DNA of 64,000 nt, taken from contig NC_035791.1 of the NCBI RefSeq assembly GCF_001653235.2, forward strand, positions 1 through 64,000, given 5' to 3'. The notes below the pieces were generated by a model. That model was not told where the DNA came from and made no database searches. It saw only the letters and a program-made list of their open reading frames with translations. Below are positions 12,531 through 23,269 of the stretch, piece by piece; positions within the stretch are counted from its first letter, which is position 1, and every line of letters starts with the position of its first letter. The translations under genes were made by a program, and so were the position numbers. The stretch comes from Pochonia chlamydosporia 170. Lineage: Eukaryota; Ascomycota; Sordariomycetes; Hypocreales; Clavicipitaceae.

Positions 12531-12728
12531 TAACTGCTTTCGATCATTCAAGATGGTCTGTGCCCTCCACACGATCTCCTCAACGCGTGCTTCTTAACGC
12601 GTGCTCTTCAACGCGTGTTAGGTAAAAAAATCCTATTTCTGTCTGACATTCGCACCCTTTGGCCAAAACAGATATACTCCCTCTACTTTCTTCATCCTTG
12701 CTGCGTAAATTCGACTACAGCATCGACA

Positions 12729-13565
12729 ATGGCCCCATTCAGTAGCCTCACTAGCCAACTCGAGCCCTCCGGCTCGGCAAAGCGCAAGCGCGACACAAAA
12801 TACAAAAGTGATGACTCCGACAAAGAAAATGCCACCACTCGTCCCGCGAAGGCGACCAAAACGCAGACTGAGACGGCCAATTCCGTGACTGCCAAGAAGA
12901 CCAGCTCTGGAGGTCTCAGCAAAGAAGCTAAGAAACTCTACACCGACAGCCTCAAGGCCCTTGACAAGCGCGTCGACGAATTAGACAAGAAGGTCAAGAC
13001 GATGAGCGGCAACAGCTCGGCGATCACTACCTCCAACTACGCCATGTCCGCGCGCAAGCACATGGCCGCTGTCAAGAAGTTAGTCACTATGGACACCACG
13101 CTGGCCTTCAACTTGCTGCTCAGCATGGCTGATGCGTCCCATACTGACCTCGATGCTGCATTGAAGATGTGCGGCACCCCATGTGATAACAGCAAACCGA
13201 CTTTCAAAATGTTAGATGACGCACTTTTGCCGCTTCTTGAGGCGCGGGAGAGACCAACCAGCCTGGCAGCTGGACTGCCAGAAGTCCCGCGGCGATGGAC
13301 AATGAAAGATGCAGATGTTGGTGTGTTCAAGACCGGGAGGCCAAACAAGCAGCAACGCGGCCAGATATACCGCCAGAAGCTGGCGTGGGAGAAGAAGAGG
13401 CGACAGGCCAGAAGGGAACGGAGGGAGCAGATGGGTGATTGGGTCAAGGTGGCGTTGAGCGATTTAGTTGAAGAAAGAGACTACCTTGCTGCGTATGGGG
13501 TAAAGGAATATCTGCCGCGGTGCATTGCAAAGTTGGACGAGCTGGTAAGGATGAGAGGAGTGTGA
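12729..13565 (+). CDS. Basic protein of unknown function
   Basis: Intronless frame of 278 residues. The ATG at 12729 has a good context (GACAATGG). I do not recognise a family. The N-terminal 60 residues are Ser/Lys/Thr rich with SAKRKRD, a likely nuclear localisation signal, and a KEN triplet. A short heptad-like segment (KRVDELDKKVKTM) follows near residue 85. The C-terminal third is strongly basic (KKRRQARRERREQ) and probably helical. The coding character is good and there are no internal defects. It stands alone between transposon debris on both sides. A nuclear location is inferred from the basic motifs only. Confidence 0.6.
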   Translation: MAPFSSLTSQLEPSGSAKRKRDTKYKSDDSDKENATTRPAKATKTQTETANSVTAKKTSSGGLSKEAKKLYTDSLKALDKRVDELDKKVKTMSGNSSAITTSNYAMSARKHMAAVKKLVTMDTTLAFNLLLSMADASHTDLDAALKMCGTPCDNSKPTFKMLDDALLPLLEARERPTSLAAGLPEVPRRWTMKDADVGVFKTGRPNKQQRGQIYRQKLAWEKKRRQARRERREQMGDWVKVALSDLVEERDYLAAYGVKEYLPRCIAKLDELVRMRGV

Positions 13566-13921
13566 GTTGGCGATATCATGAATATCTGGAAATTCGTAGC
13601 GTAAGGGTCCGAGGACGAGGGGTAATAATCTTCCCAATCGTGAGTATTTGTAGTATATGAAGTACGCCTCAGCGAGATATAGGCCCGTCGGTGATCGGAC
13701 AATATCACAGTCATCGTGCAAGCAATCCCCTGGCCTCCATGGCCACGCGTATCAGCAGCATCATCTTTGGAATCTGTTGGGATATATTTAAGCTGGACGT
13801 CTAAGGAGCGTTTGGAGTAACAAGTCACTTGAGCAACTGTCGTTATGGTGAGCTTTATGGCTTTGAGGAGTGCAGACAAACTGTGACCGGCCATAAAGAA
13901 CGCGTGCCTTTATTACCTGGA

Positions 13922-14346
13922 CTAAGTTTCCGTACAATGTTTTCTATCATCCAACCCACTGCGCCTGGCTCTTTCCAGGAGGTTGGGGCTCAACAGCTCT
14001 TCTTTTACCCAAGAGTCCTCGGCTTCCGGGCGACCATGGAAATGCAAGAGACATTGTCGCTTACCCCGTTTGCTTTCCCGTGTGTTCAGCACATCGACTC
14101 CCTCATCAAACCCGACATAAGTCGACTCAAGGTTTTGCAGCATTTTCTTGTCCAGAATGTTCCTTCGCGGCTCCCAGCCGGTACTGCCGTCGATGTGCCA
14201 CCTTAGGAAGAAGATGTTCTTACCCCACCGTGCTAGTAATTCCGCTTTGTAGATATCAGTATCGTCAGAGTCGCTCGACGATGCATGATGGTTAGAACGT
14301 CGTGCTTCGGTGTCAAAGAGTGCTCGTTGCGCAAACGACGGTCTTT
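13922..14346 (-). pseudogene. Chromodomain protein fragment
   Basis: One minus-strand frame, open from a stop near 14347 to 13922, reads ...YKAELLARWG, FFLRWHIDGSTGWEPRRNIL, YVGFDEGVDVL, and LLHFHGRPEAEDSWVKEELL. The order and the aromatic residues match a chromodomain of the fungal type ending in EDSW. There is no start codon at the head of the frame, so this is the last exon of a longer or broken gene. The Myb/SANT fragment at 15282-15473 is on the same strand upstream and may be the N-terminal part of the same gene; that link is inference. A second, more decayed copy lies near 47185-47290. Confidence 0.6.
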
Positions 14347-15281
14347 AGGCTTTATTGCCTGGCTCTGCGGCTGGTCCGTGTCTTTGGGTGACTCATTTGT
14401 CGTGTTTTGTGGTTTGGTGTGAATGCCACAGGGAGAGAAGTGTGGGTAAATTGCATTTGAAACGTCATAATACCGTTATCGCGTATACGCTTGAGCACGG
14501 CATCTCAAAGAAGCCATTCTTCATAGCTTGCAATGGTGGTACCCATACTATGATCGCCGCTCGCGGGTAAGATCTTCATGTGGTTCCTTGTTTGCGGTTC
14601 GGTGACGAATCTTTTAGATTTGCGATAATAGTTTGGATTTTGTTTGCTCGCATTGGCTCCAGCAGTTCCTAGGTCCATAAAGTCACCGATCACACGGCCG
14701 GCCGGTGAGACGACGAGCCAGGAATATATGCTATTCTTCCCTAGGTCCTCACCAGGCATGTACAGGCTCGGCTTAGCCTTGCCGATCGACAACTGAGAAT
14801 TTGGTGCTGACACACACTTTGGACAGCATCGATTTTCGACCAGCAGCCAAGGGCTCGCTTATCTTGACATGTCTCTTGCAACTTGGTCCTTATTCCATGT
14901 CAATATTGGCTAAATCTTCGATATCACTATCAATGCTAGCCTTATCAATCAATATTGATTGCATTGCTGACAAGTCTGGCGAGTGGCTTCTAATCCGTTG
15001 TGGTACTTCCCGAGGCTAGAGCTGCCTCTGGGTGGGGCCAATCATCCACCCTCGGGATCATCAGCAAGGCGGATGACCATCCAACTCTGAGAGCAAGACA
15101 CACTGCTACAGGCAGAGTCGTGACGAACATTTTCCCCTTGGGGCCGATTCCACTCGGGCACGTGAGGCGGTCTTTTGGACAGCCTTGGACAGTTCTGCAC
15201 ACACGATAATAAAGGTAGGCTAAAAAGGTTATTCTTACGGTGCTGAATCTAGGACGTGATCTCGCAAACACCACCTAGAGA
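14347..15281. other. No clear gene; possible interior of a broken gene
   Basis: The region lies between the Myb-like and the chromodomain fragments on the minus strand. A 102-residue frame (14505-14813, minus) and a 94-residue frame (14990-15274, minus) are open but I recognise neither. Either may be a remnant of the same gene. Confidence 0.3.
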
Positions 15282-15473
15282 TCATCCACGGCATTTTAAC
15301 TTTGTACAGTAACGAACCTGAAGGGCCTCCTTTGAACGGCATGCAAATCTGTCGCTAAACCGTGCATGAATGTCTGCCCACGGAAGTTCGAGCTCTTCTT
15401 TCAATTTGATGAGAAGGCAGTCCTCCTCCTGTGTGAACCTTGCTCTCGCGCTGTGTCCTCGCTTCCGGGCCAA
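15282..15473 (-). pseudogene. Myb/SANT-like DNA-binding fragment
   Basis: A 63-residue frame contains RARFTQEEDCLLIKLKEEL, LPWADIHARFSDRF and CRSKEALQVRYCTKLK. This is the three-helix Myb/SANT pattern with the regularly spaced large residues of that fold, in the variant common in fungal proteins with a VRYCTKLK ending. The piece is too short to be a whole gene. Upstream, the sequence changes within about 10 bases into a palindrome-rich tract (15490-15586). Confidence 0.6.
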
Positions 15474-15489
15474 CAGTCTGTGTCAGGAT

Positions 15490-15586
15490 CGTAGACTGGA
15501 CCATCAGTCTGGTCTGTAAAATGCAGACCAGACCAATAGTCTACGGACTATTAGTCTGGACTGCAGTCTGGACTATTAGGAGCGCT
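15490..15586. repeat. AGTCTGGACT palindrome cluster
   Basis: The tract contains AGTCTGGACT twice in tandem around GC, TAGTCTACGGACTATT, and a GGTCTG..CAGACC hairpin with a 7-nt loop. It ends exactly where homology to the DUF3435 tail begins (15587). It could be the end of a hairpin-rich element or a recombination site. Confidence 0.6.
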
Positions 15587-16330
15587 GGAGTTAATGGTCG
15601 CGCTGAACAGCAAAAGAGAAACCATTAAACGCAAGAGAGTCCACAAAGTGTCGGACGTCGATACTATGAGTGGGGTTCTTACAGATGTCCATATAAAGGA
15701 GGAATCGCCTGAGCCCGACAGATTTCCACTCCTGATGCTAAAAGCGCAGTGTCCGCGATGCATCAGTGACGAATCCCTGTCTGTTGAGGAGCGGACTTTC
15801 TCCTACTGCCGCCCTGCGATAATGAACGATCATTTTGACCGCGAGCATCTGGATACTATCAAGGGCTTTGATAATCTCATCGTGTGCAGCCACCCGAAAT
15901 GTAGGGATGCTGATTTGAAATTGACAAGCCTCGATCATTTTCGAAATCATGTTGCTCTTGTTCATGGCGTCACTCTCAGAGCCTCACGGACGTAGCTAAA
16001 AGAAGCGCAAGAAATACATCACAACGGGTTTTGAACGAATATGGCTATAGGTCATATTAATACACACTGTACTGCACACTGATTGAAAGTTTTGCTCGGC
16101 TTAGTCTATTGAATATATTTACAACCGGTTCATAGTCGGCAAAGGTAATGCCCACAAAAGCACGTGTGCCTGGTTTTGTTAACTCTTATTTTTGTTTGCG
16201 CCGTTCATGTGGAGTAGATTTTACCAAGGATGGTAAGCTGATGGTAAACTGATGGCAAGACCTACCTGGTCAGGTCTGGACTACGCAATGCGACCAGCGA
16301 AATTGGTGATGCATCACTGCCCCTCACTAA
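15587..16330 (+). pseudogene. Truncated copy of the DUF3435 recombinase 3' end
   Basis: From GGAGTTAATGG at 15587 the DNA matches the last about 130 codons and the 3' flank of the intact recombinase gene at 35663-38174, in opposite orientation. The encoded tail (SKRETIKRKR, VSDVDTMSGVLTD, CPRCISDESLSVEER, HFDREHLDTI, HPKC, HFRNHVALVHGV) differs at only a few residues from the intact copy and contains two C2H2-like zinc-binding motifs. The coding part stops at 15995. The non-coding tail continues to the conserved hairpins. No recombinase core is present, so it cannot work alone. Confidence 0.9.
16259..16295 (+). repeat. Conserved double hairpin, copy A
   Basis: An imperfect 18-nt inverted repeat (GACCTACCTGGTCAGGTC) is followed after one base by GGACTACGCAATGCGACC, which contains the short palindrome-like CGCAATGCG. 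The same pair is at 21282-21324, 22261-22296 and, reversed, 35381-35415. A degenerate second copy begins at 16381. Confidence 0.8.
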
Positions 16331-16722
16331 TTGAATGTGGCGAGAACTCGGCAGTGGTGTTGACACAAGGACGAGAAGGGGACCTAACTGGTTAGGTTGG
16401 ACTTCGCAATGGGACCGACTTGGCTGGCGTCGATGGCCCCACAATACAAGCGTCTACTCACCAATCATACTTGCCGAGGTCGCGTCACAACACGGTTTGA
16501 TTGATCCCATGGTCCAAGCGATAAACAATCGTTACCCATCGCATCCCATCCTGAAAACGATATCGAATTCAGGGCGCCCAATTAATTTACTGTGGCAATA
16601 CATTGTTGGCCGGTCCTTTAGCCTGGAAGCGACTCTCACGCCTCACCTTACACCTAGCCTATCAAGCCAGCATGCCCCGACGTGTCAAGGCATGATTGTT
16701 TGCAGGACTCTAGGGGGTGGAA

Positions 16723-19700
16723 ATGGCAGATCTATCTGTCATGGAAGATGGAATAGAGGAGGTAATGGATGAGTTGACTGTTCAACAGGTCATGCTCAGC
16801 TCTATGGATGGCCAGGCATGGAATGGAGTTGAGGACGAGCGGAACGACATTATCCAAGAAATTGAAAGGCTGAAGCACCTGCTCGAAAAGTTGAAAAAAG
16901 ATCGCGCACGAAATGAAAACGGCGATGGTTGGTTTTGCCTCTGTGATTTCCGTTTCTTCTGTTATAGGTGCTTGATTCGAGTCAACGCTTGTTGACATCA
17001 CTTGTGACATAGACTAACAGCTCTATTTCAGATGTTGGTGGCTCTGCCTCACAGAAGCAATCTCCGCCCGGCACGCCTACCTGTGAGTGCTTGTTCCTCT
17101 TGTGCATTCTAGCCATCTCGATTCCCCGATCCTTAGCGTGAAGTTATTTACGCGGCCTTCGCGCCAACCTGCGCGGGTTCCTAGGGTCTGGATTTCGATT
17201 ACATTGCACGGTTACTCCTCTTGCCGGCTGGTATGAACCTTTTGACACTCTTTGCCAGCTGTGTGGTCTGGCAGGCGGTAGGAAAATAACCGTAGAGAAT
17301 ATCACCCAACAGCTTGTGACTGGCTTGGCTGCAACCTTGTCCTATGTATATATAGCAGGAGTACAGAGGGGTCCAGGTTCAGCGTCCGCCCAGATGTTAC
17401 CAAGTTGTTAAGGTGCCACTACTTCCTGTTGTTGTCCCACCTAACATTTTGTCAGTATATCAGCGGGCGCTGAAACTGGACGGTTCTGTACCTGCGGAAT
17501 CTGCATGAAAGTATTTCACCCTCTTATTTACTAATGGGTTTGCAGCACAAGCACCGCCACCCCAACCAAGAACTCCTGTTGTAACAGGGGGGCGCTCAAC
17601 CAAGATGGATACATACTCCGGATATCACGATGTCTGGGACAGCCCGTCATCAATCTCGTTACCGAGTAGGAAGAGAGATCTTCGAGCGAGGGATCCTTTC
17701 ACGATGAATAGTCAAAATAAGTCAAGACGGACGACTCCGAATCCTGGCGGCGACCGTTCTTCTACTCCTTCGAGGCAAGGAAGGGAATCAGATCGCACCA
17801 AATTCATCGATATTATTGATCTCACTGGGTATGAATGTTCCCTCATCTGCGAAAGAAATTTATCAGAATGTTAACGTAAACAGTGACGATGTCGACTTCG
17901 ATTCCACCGTAATCGCCGAACAAATTCGACAGCAACAGCATCAAGAACAAGAGAATAGAGACATGCCGATGGCTATGCAATTTTCCAGTCAATATTCCCC
18001 GGTTCCCTCATCGTCTTCGAACGCAAATGCATCCGAATCAGATGCTTTTGCCAGACTCACGGCTACGCAACGAGCTAACTCGCGAGGACAAACAAGCTGG
18101 GACTGGCAGTCTCTGCCATCCTCCAGCACTCAGACGCCGGTGCCATCAGGCGAAACGATGAGAGCCTCAATGCCAGGGTCCTGGGACAACCCAAGTCCGT
18201 GGGATAGACGTCCGCTTGTCAGTCATGCTCGTCTGCCGAGCAATGCAGTGAAAGCTCTCAGTAGGCATTCGATCGGTGCAACCCGTCAGAGACCTTCAGG
18301 GCACGGTACTCAATCCGGGAACCCACGACATGTTTTGCGAAACAGCCAATTTTCTAGCCCGGCGCTGAGGAATGTCTTTCAGCCCACTCCATCTCCAAGA
18401 CCACCGTTTTTCGGCGTACCATGGCACCCAGGTGATAATGGGTCTACTATTTCAAATGTCATTGAAAGAACAAGCATGATTGACCACGCTAACGTGCAGG
18501 ATGCGTTCGGTAATCCACTACATGGTCGTCTGGCTCGTGTTCTCGACGATGATTATGAGTCACCAGTAACAGGAAAGGAATTAGATGACTTGTTGAAGAA
18601 CATCCGTCCCGACATAGATATTCCAGAGCATAACCGAGGCGTTGGTCCGCCGGGGCTTAAGTATCCGCTGTACAGACACCAAGAGGTTGCGCTTACTTGG
18701 ATGAAACAAATGGAAGAGGGCACCAACAAGGGGGGAATTCTGGCAGATGACATGGGACTCGGGAAGACGATTTCCACCCTGGGTCTCATGCTTGCCAACC
18801 TCGCCACCTCTCGTCCAAAGGTAATTCTTGTAACTCTTTCGAATAAACCCGGTATGTTCTGACACGCTGCAGACAAATCTGATTATAGGACCACTTTCGT
18901 TGATCCGCCAATGGGAAGAGGAAATCAGCAACAAGACAAAACTAGCACATCGGTTGTCAGTGTTTGTATATCACGGCAAGAGAGCGTCGACAGATGACCT
19001 CCTCAAGTACGACGTGGTGGTCACCACATATGGTACCTTGGCACAGGAACTCAGGCGCCGTGAGAAGTTTATTGAGGAGAACAAAGATAGGAACATCAAC
19101 TTCAATGACATATCATGTGCGGTTAAGTTTCCCTTGCTACATCCAGTGAAAGCCGTCTTTCACCGCATCATTCTGGACGAAGCTCAGTGCATTAAAAATC
19201 GGAGTACACAAACAGCAAAAGCTTGCCACAGCTTGAGGGCTACGTATAGATGGTGTTTGACTGGTACCCCGATGATGAATGGGATCCTTGAGCTATATTC
19301 ACTCTTGAAGTTCCTCCGCATAAAACCTTACAACGCTTGGGAGAACTTCCGTCAGGTATGCAGCCAAATGTGTCGTCGGCTTCTTTATTCGAACTAACGC
19401 ATAGAATAGACTTTTGGCGTATTGTTCGGCCAAAAAGGCGACCCTAAGAGTATAGCGATGAGCAAGCTCAGAGCACTGCTCAAAGCGATTATGATGCGTC
19501 GAAAGAAAGACTCAAAGCTCGATGGGAAGCCTATTTTGCAACTTCCCGAGAAGAGAGAGCATATCGTGTATGCGGAACTGTCAACGGACGAGCGAGACTT
19601 TTACAAACAGCTCGAACAGCATGCTCATGTAGTGTTCAGCAAGTATCTTCGAGAAGGAAGTGTTGGTAAGAATTATTCCAACATCCTCGTATTGCTCCTT

Positions 19701-20966
19701 CGACTTCGTCAAGCTTGCTGTCATCCTCATCTCAATTTGGACGTTGACGATGCCGTCAGCCCCATTACCGATGCTGATGTGGAGAAGCTTGTGAAGGAAT
19801 TGGACGCATCTATTGTACAAAGGATCAAGGGTGTTGATGCTTTTGAATGCCCCATATGCTATGATGCAGTACAATCGCCCTCGTTCTTTATACCTTGCGG
19901 ACACGACAGTTGCAAAGACTGTCTATCACGCATAGTGGACACTGCTATCTCGCAGAACCTCCACGAAGGAAACGAGAGTGACCGGGCTAAGTGCCCTGTC
20001 TGCCGTGGTGTATTCGAGCCGAGAAAATGCTTCACTTACGAATTATTCAAAAAGGTCCACATGCCAGAGACTGTGGAGAAGGTGGGAAAGATTGAACCGG
20101 TCGACGACGAATCGAGCGACGAGGAAGAAGATTCATCGGAAGAAGAGGATGCCACAGATGAAGTCAACAGTAAAGGAAATCTCAAGGGATTCGTTGTTGA
20201 TGATGATGACGAAGAAGAGCTCGCCGACATTGATGTTCTCAAGAAGGAAGCTTCCGCGCTGGAAAGCAAAGAGCGGAAGAAGTCCAAAATGGCCCAAAGA
20301 AAGGAGAAAGGCAAAGGCAAGGCCAAAATGCCCGACGTAAAACCATCTATGTTGAAGAGCCTACGTATCGAGGCAGCCAAGAACCGTCGAGCATATAAAC
20401 GATACATGCGATATCTCCGAAGAACATGGATGCCAGCTGCAAAGGTCACCGAGTGCATGAACTTGCTCAAGCAAATCCAGGAAACCGGCGAAAAGACCAT
20501 CGTGTTCTCTCAGTGGACCCTGCTCCTGGATCTTCTCGAAGTAGCCATGTGGCATGACAAGTTCCCCAACAAACCTCTCCGCTACGACGGCGGCATGTCC
20601 GGCGACCAACGCGCCACTGCAGCCAACAACTTCCGCGACATTCCCGATAACAAGGTTATGCTGGTTTCTCTTCGCGCAGGAAACGCAGGCCTTAATCTCA
20701 CGGTTGCGACGCGCGTCATCATCATGGACCCGTTCTGGAACCCGTACATAGAAATGCAGGCGATTGACCGGACCTACAGAATCGGACAGCAGAAGGAAGT
20801 GGAGGTGTATCGGATTCTGACGCAGGAGACGGTAGAGGACCGTATCGTGGCGTTGCAGAATAAGAAGAAGGAGATTGTTGAGGCGGCACTCGATGAAGCA
20901 GAGAGCATGAAGATTGGTCGCTTGGGCGAAAGTGAGCTTAAGTTCTTGTTTAATTCGCACAGCTAA
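16723..20966 (+). CDS. SNF2-family ATPase with RING finger (Uls1/Ris1-like)
   Basis: Predicted nuclear DNA translocase and SUMO-targeted ubiquitin ligase of the Uls1/Ris1 type. Six exons fit one frame: 16723-16927 (donor GTTGGT, least certain), 17032-17082, 17546-17828, 17884-18820, 18873-19355, 19410-20966, giving 1171 residues. The N-terminus has a coiled segment and FIDIIDLTGDD near residue 175, which fits a SUMO-interacting motif followed by acid residues. Walker A is DDMGLGKT near residue 468 and DEAQ near 594. A C3HC4 RING (CPICYDAV, CGHDSCKDC, CPVCRG) lies near 799-865, inserted between the two helicase lobes, followed by a long acidic stretch. Motif VI is DRTYRIGQ near 1105. No lesions are seen. 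Rad16/Rad5-type relatives are the alternative. Confidence 0.88.
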
Positions 20967-21235
20967 GAAAGTACGATACCCCTAATTTGATGGATTACTA
21001 AATTTCAGGATCGGCCATCAAGGTTTATGGAGAGGCGTGCGGTGATGAATTACATAGATCCACTGTTGAAGTTGCTTTTGCTAGGAGCTCCATGACGAGG
21101 AAGACTATGCATAGTTAGTAGAATACGTATTAATGAATTCATCACGCTTTACCATTCCACAGTATGAGCTAATCATAAGTCGTATTAGGTATACTACCAA
21201 CTATTCTCGTCTTCCTCCAGCGCCACAGGGCTGTC

Positions 21236-21430
21236 CGTTCAGGTGTAGTAGATTTTACCAAGGATGGTAAGCTGATGGTAAGACCTAGCTGGTTAGGTCT
21301 GGACTATTAATACGCAATGCGACCAGCGTAATCGGTGGAACCTCACTGAAACATCACTAACTGAATGTGGCTTGCTTCGTCAAGAACTGGGCAGTGGTGT
21401 TGACACAAAGGACTGGGAGGGGTCGGAGGA
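21236..21430 (+). repeat. DUF3435 3'-tail repeat, copy B
   Basis: Matches the non-coding tail after the recombinase copies: GTAGATTTTACCAAGGATGG, the hairpin GACCTAGCTGGTTAGGTC at 21282-21299, CGCAATGCGACC at 21313-21324, then a shared segment with GCAGTGGTGTTGACACAAAG. An extra TATTAATAC interrupts the link between the two hairpins. No coding part remains. Confidence 0.8.
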
Positions 21431-22082
21431 TTGGGCGCTTGGTACACCCAACACCTCCATTGCTTCTAATTTTAGCTTGTGACGGTTCTCCATTGAGATT
21501 CCCTGTGTGCCTTCTGGAACGTCCAGTAGTGCATTCTCTTGCCGAGCTAGCTCTTCAGGATGAATGAGACAAGTTGGAGCTGGTTCTCAGCATCGTTGTT
21601 TTCCCAATCATTACTCTTTACGAGTCTTCCACGCTGTCTCAATGCTCGGGGCATGCATTCTTGCGTTTCGATCAGCCTTTCGCGCTCTACTCTGGTCATT
21701 ATTTTACCTGTGATAAAACAGAATCTTCGGCTCCAGGCGATTCTTAGCACATCTACAGGTAAGCATATGGTTTGGGGCATGACTGTTTCGGGGATCAGGG
21801 TGATCAATGGCGAAGGCAGAAGGTGGAAAGGGCCATGGCCAGGGTCATGAGATTTATATAATTACATGTTGTCGTGTTGACACGAAGATGGTGCGCTTCG
21901 CAAACCTGCGGGCTAGGTGGCAGATGTTTTGAATGGTTCGTCGACTTCCCTGTCATTCTGGTTGTTTCATTTTCAAGTAAACATGAGAGACCATATCGGT
22001 GAACCCAGAATCGATGATCCCAGCCATGACGAGAATGGTTATGTAATGACAGGCAAAGTCTGGTAGTGTTGACACAACCGGG

Positions 22083-22310
22083 TCTTAGAAAGTTTTGCTC
22101 AGCTTTAGTCTGGGTATTGAATATATTTACAACTGTTTCATAGTCTGCAAAAGTAATGCCCACAACAGCGCGTGTGACTGGTTTTGTTAGTTGTATCTTT
22201 TTTTGGTTTGCGCCATTCAAGTGCAGTTGATTTTGCAATGGATGGCAAAGTTGATGGCAAGACCTAACTGGTTAGGTCAGGACTACGCAATGCGACCAGA
22301 GTCGTGGTTT
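22083..22310 (+). repeat. DUF3435 3'-tail repeat, copy C
   Basis: Starts near GAAAGTTTTGCTCAGC and includes ATTGAATATATTTACAAC, TTTGCGCCATTCAAGTGCAG, the perfect hairpin GACCTAACTGGTTAGGTC at 22261-22278 and GGACTACGCAATGCGACC. The orientation is the same as copies A and B and opposite to D and E. It carries no coding remnant and ends differently from A and B, after AGAGTCG. Confidence 0.85.
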
Positions 22311-22853
22311 CTAATTTTAGCTAGTTAGTTATGCCTCATTGTATGAATAAGGTGCCTCCCCGCCAAAATGACCGACAAGTCGGTGAAACAAGCCAATCAA
22401 CTTCCATATGTTGGTCAAGTCACTTTACAGTCTCCATCATCAGATTTTACCTCGATCGCCATCAATGACAGAGCAAAGTACGCGCGAGCATATGAACATT
22501 CGTCATGTTTCGGACCATTCCAATGCACCTTGGAGATGGCAAGATGACTTGATTGCAAGAACTCATATAGGACAGCATATCGCCAAAAAATTTAAAATAC
22601 TACGTCCCCCCTTGCACGTTGGAGAAGTGGGCTGCAGGGGGTCCATCCTGCATTCCACGCCTCCACCGGGCGACCCACCCCAAAATAGGAGTGATTGGGT
22701 GATGAAGGGGATGGGCATTGCAATATCCTGTGAAAAATGTAGAGCAAGTGGTGCAAGCCGATCAAGATGATCCATCCGCTGCCACATTGTCAAAGTCGGC
22801 GAGAGACAGCATGGAGAGCGACGAATCTAGCCGAGGGCCGCCCCAGACGGGAA

Positions 22854-23149
22854 TCAGATATAATACATTGTATCTCTTAACGACCTGTGAACCTGTCTCA
22901 CACCCGCCGCACCCGATGACTCCGTCGACGCAGAGGTCACTGCACTCTCCACGTCGCACACATCGTATTCCGGACGATGAGCACGAGCACGCTCACATAC
23001 TATATCGGCATAGTAGGCTGGCGGGCAAATGCTCACAGCTTTGGTGGCTCGTCCGAACAAATAGCAGAGCTCGTGAGTTAGGCGCTCCAGCTCGTTGGCC
23101 GCTCGTTCGCCGTACTTGTACCTGAATATCTCATCCAGCAGGACAGTAT
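22854..23149 (-). pseudogene. Argonaute PIWI-domain C-terminal fragment
   Basis: One minus-strand frame of about 98 residues reads TVLLDEIFRYKYGERAANEL, THELCYLFGRATKAVSICPP, AYYADIVCERARAH and ends MYYI-stop. The series LTHELCYLFGRATKAVS..PPAYYADIV is the conserved end of the PIWI domain of fungal Argonautes, the RNA-guided slicer of RNA interference. Everything upstream of TVLLDE is missing: the frame abuts the terminal inverted repeat of the piggyBac-like element at 23150, and the other side of that element does not resume it. It is a dead fragment; a complete Argonaute may exist elsewhere in the genome. Confidence 0.75.
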
Positions 23150-23269
23150 CCCTTTGACTGCGAAAGTGTTACATTTTAGCGCGCCCCACTTCTACTTCGC
23201 GATACATCCATGAGCCTTAAGCCCCAGCAATGAGCAACCCAATGTGGAAAAACATTCATTCACCTCAGA

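Larger units (their letters stand above)
20967..22850. other. Non-coding stretch with DUF3435 tail copies
   Basis: No convincing gene. The stretch holds two copies of the DUF3435 3' tail (21236-21430 and 22083-22310) and a 144-codon minus frame (21804-22238) that overlaps one of them and is not credible. The rest is unremarkable. Confidence 0.6.

Noticed and set aside
21804..22238. 144-codon minus frame
   Set aside because: It overlaps the recombinase-tail repeat, whose other copies do not keep this frame open.
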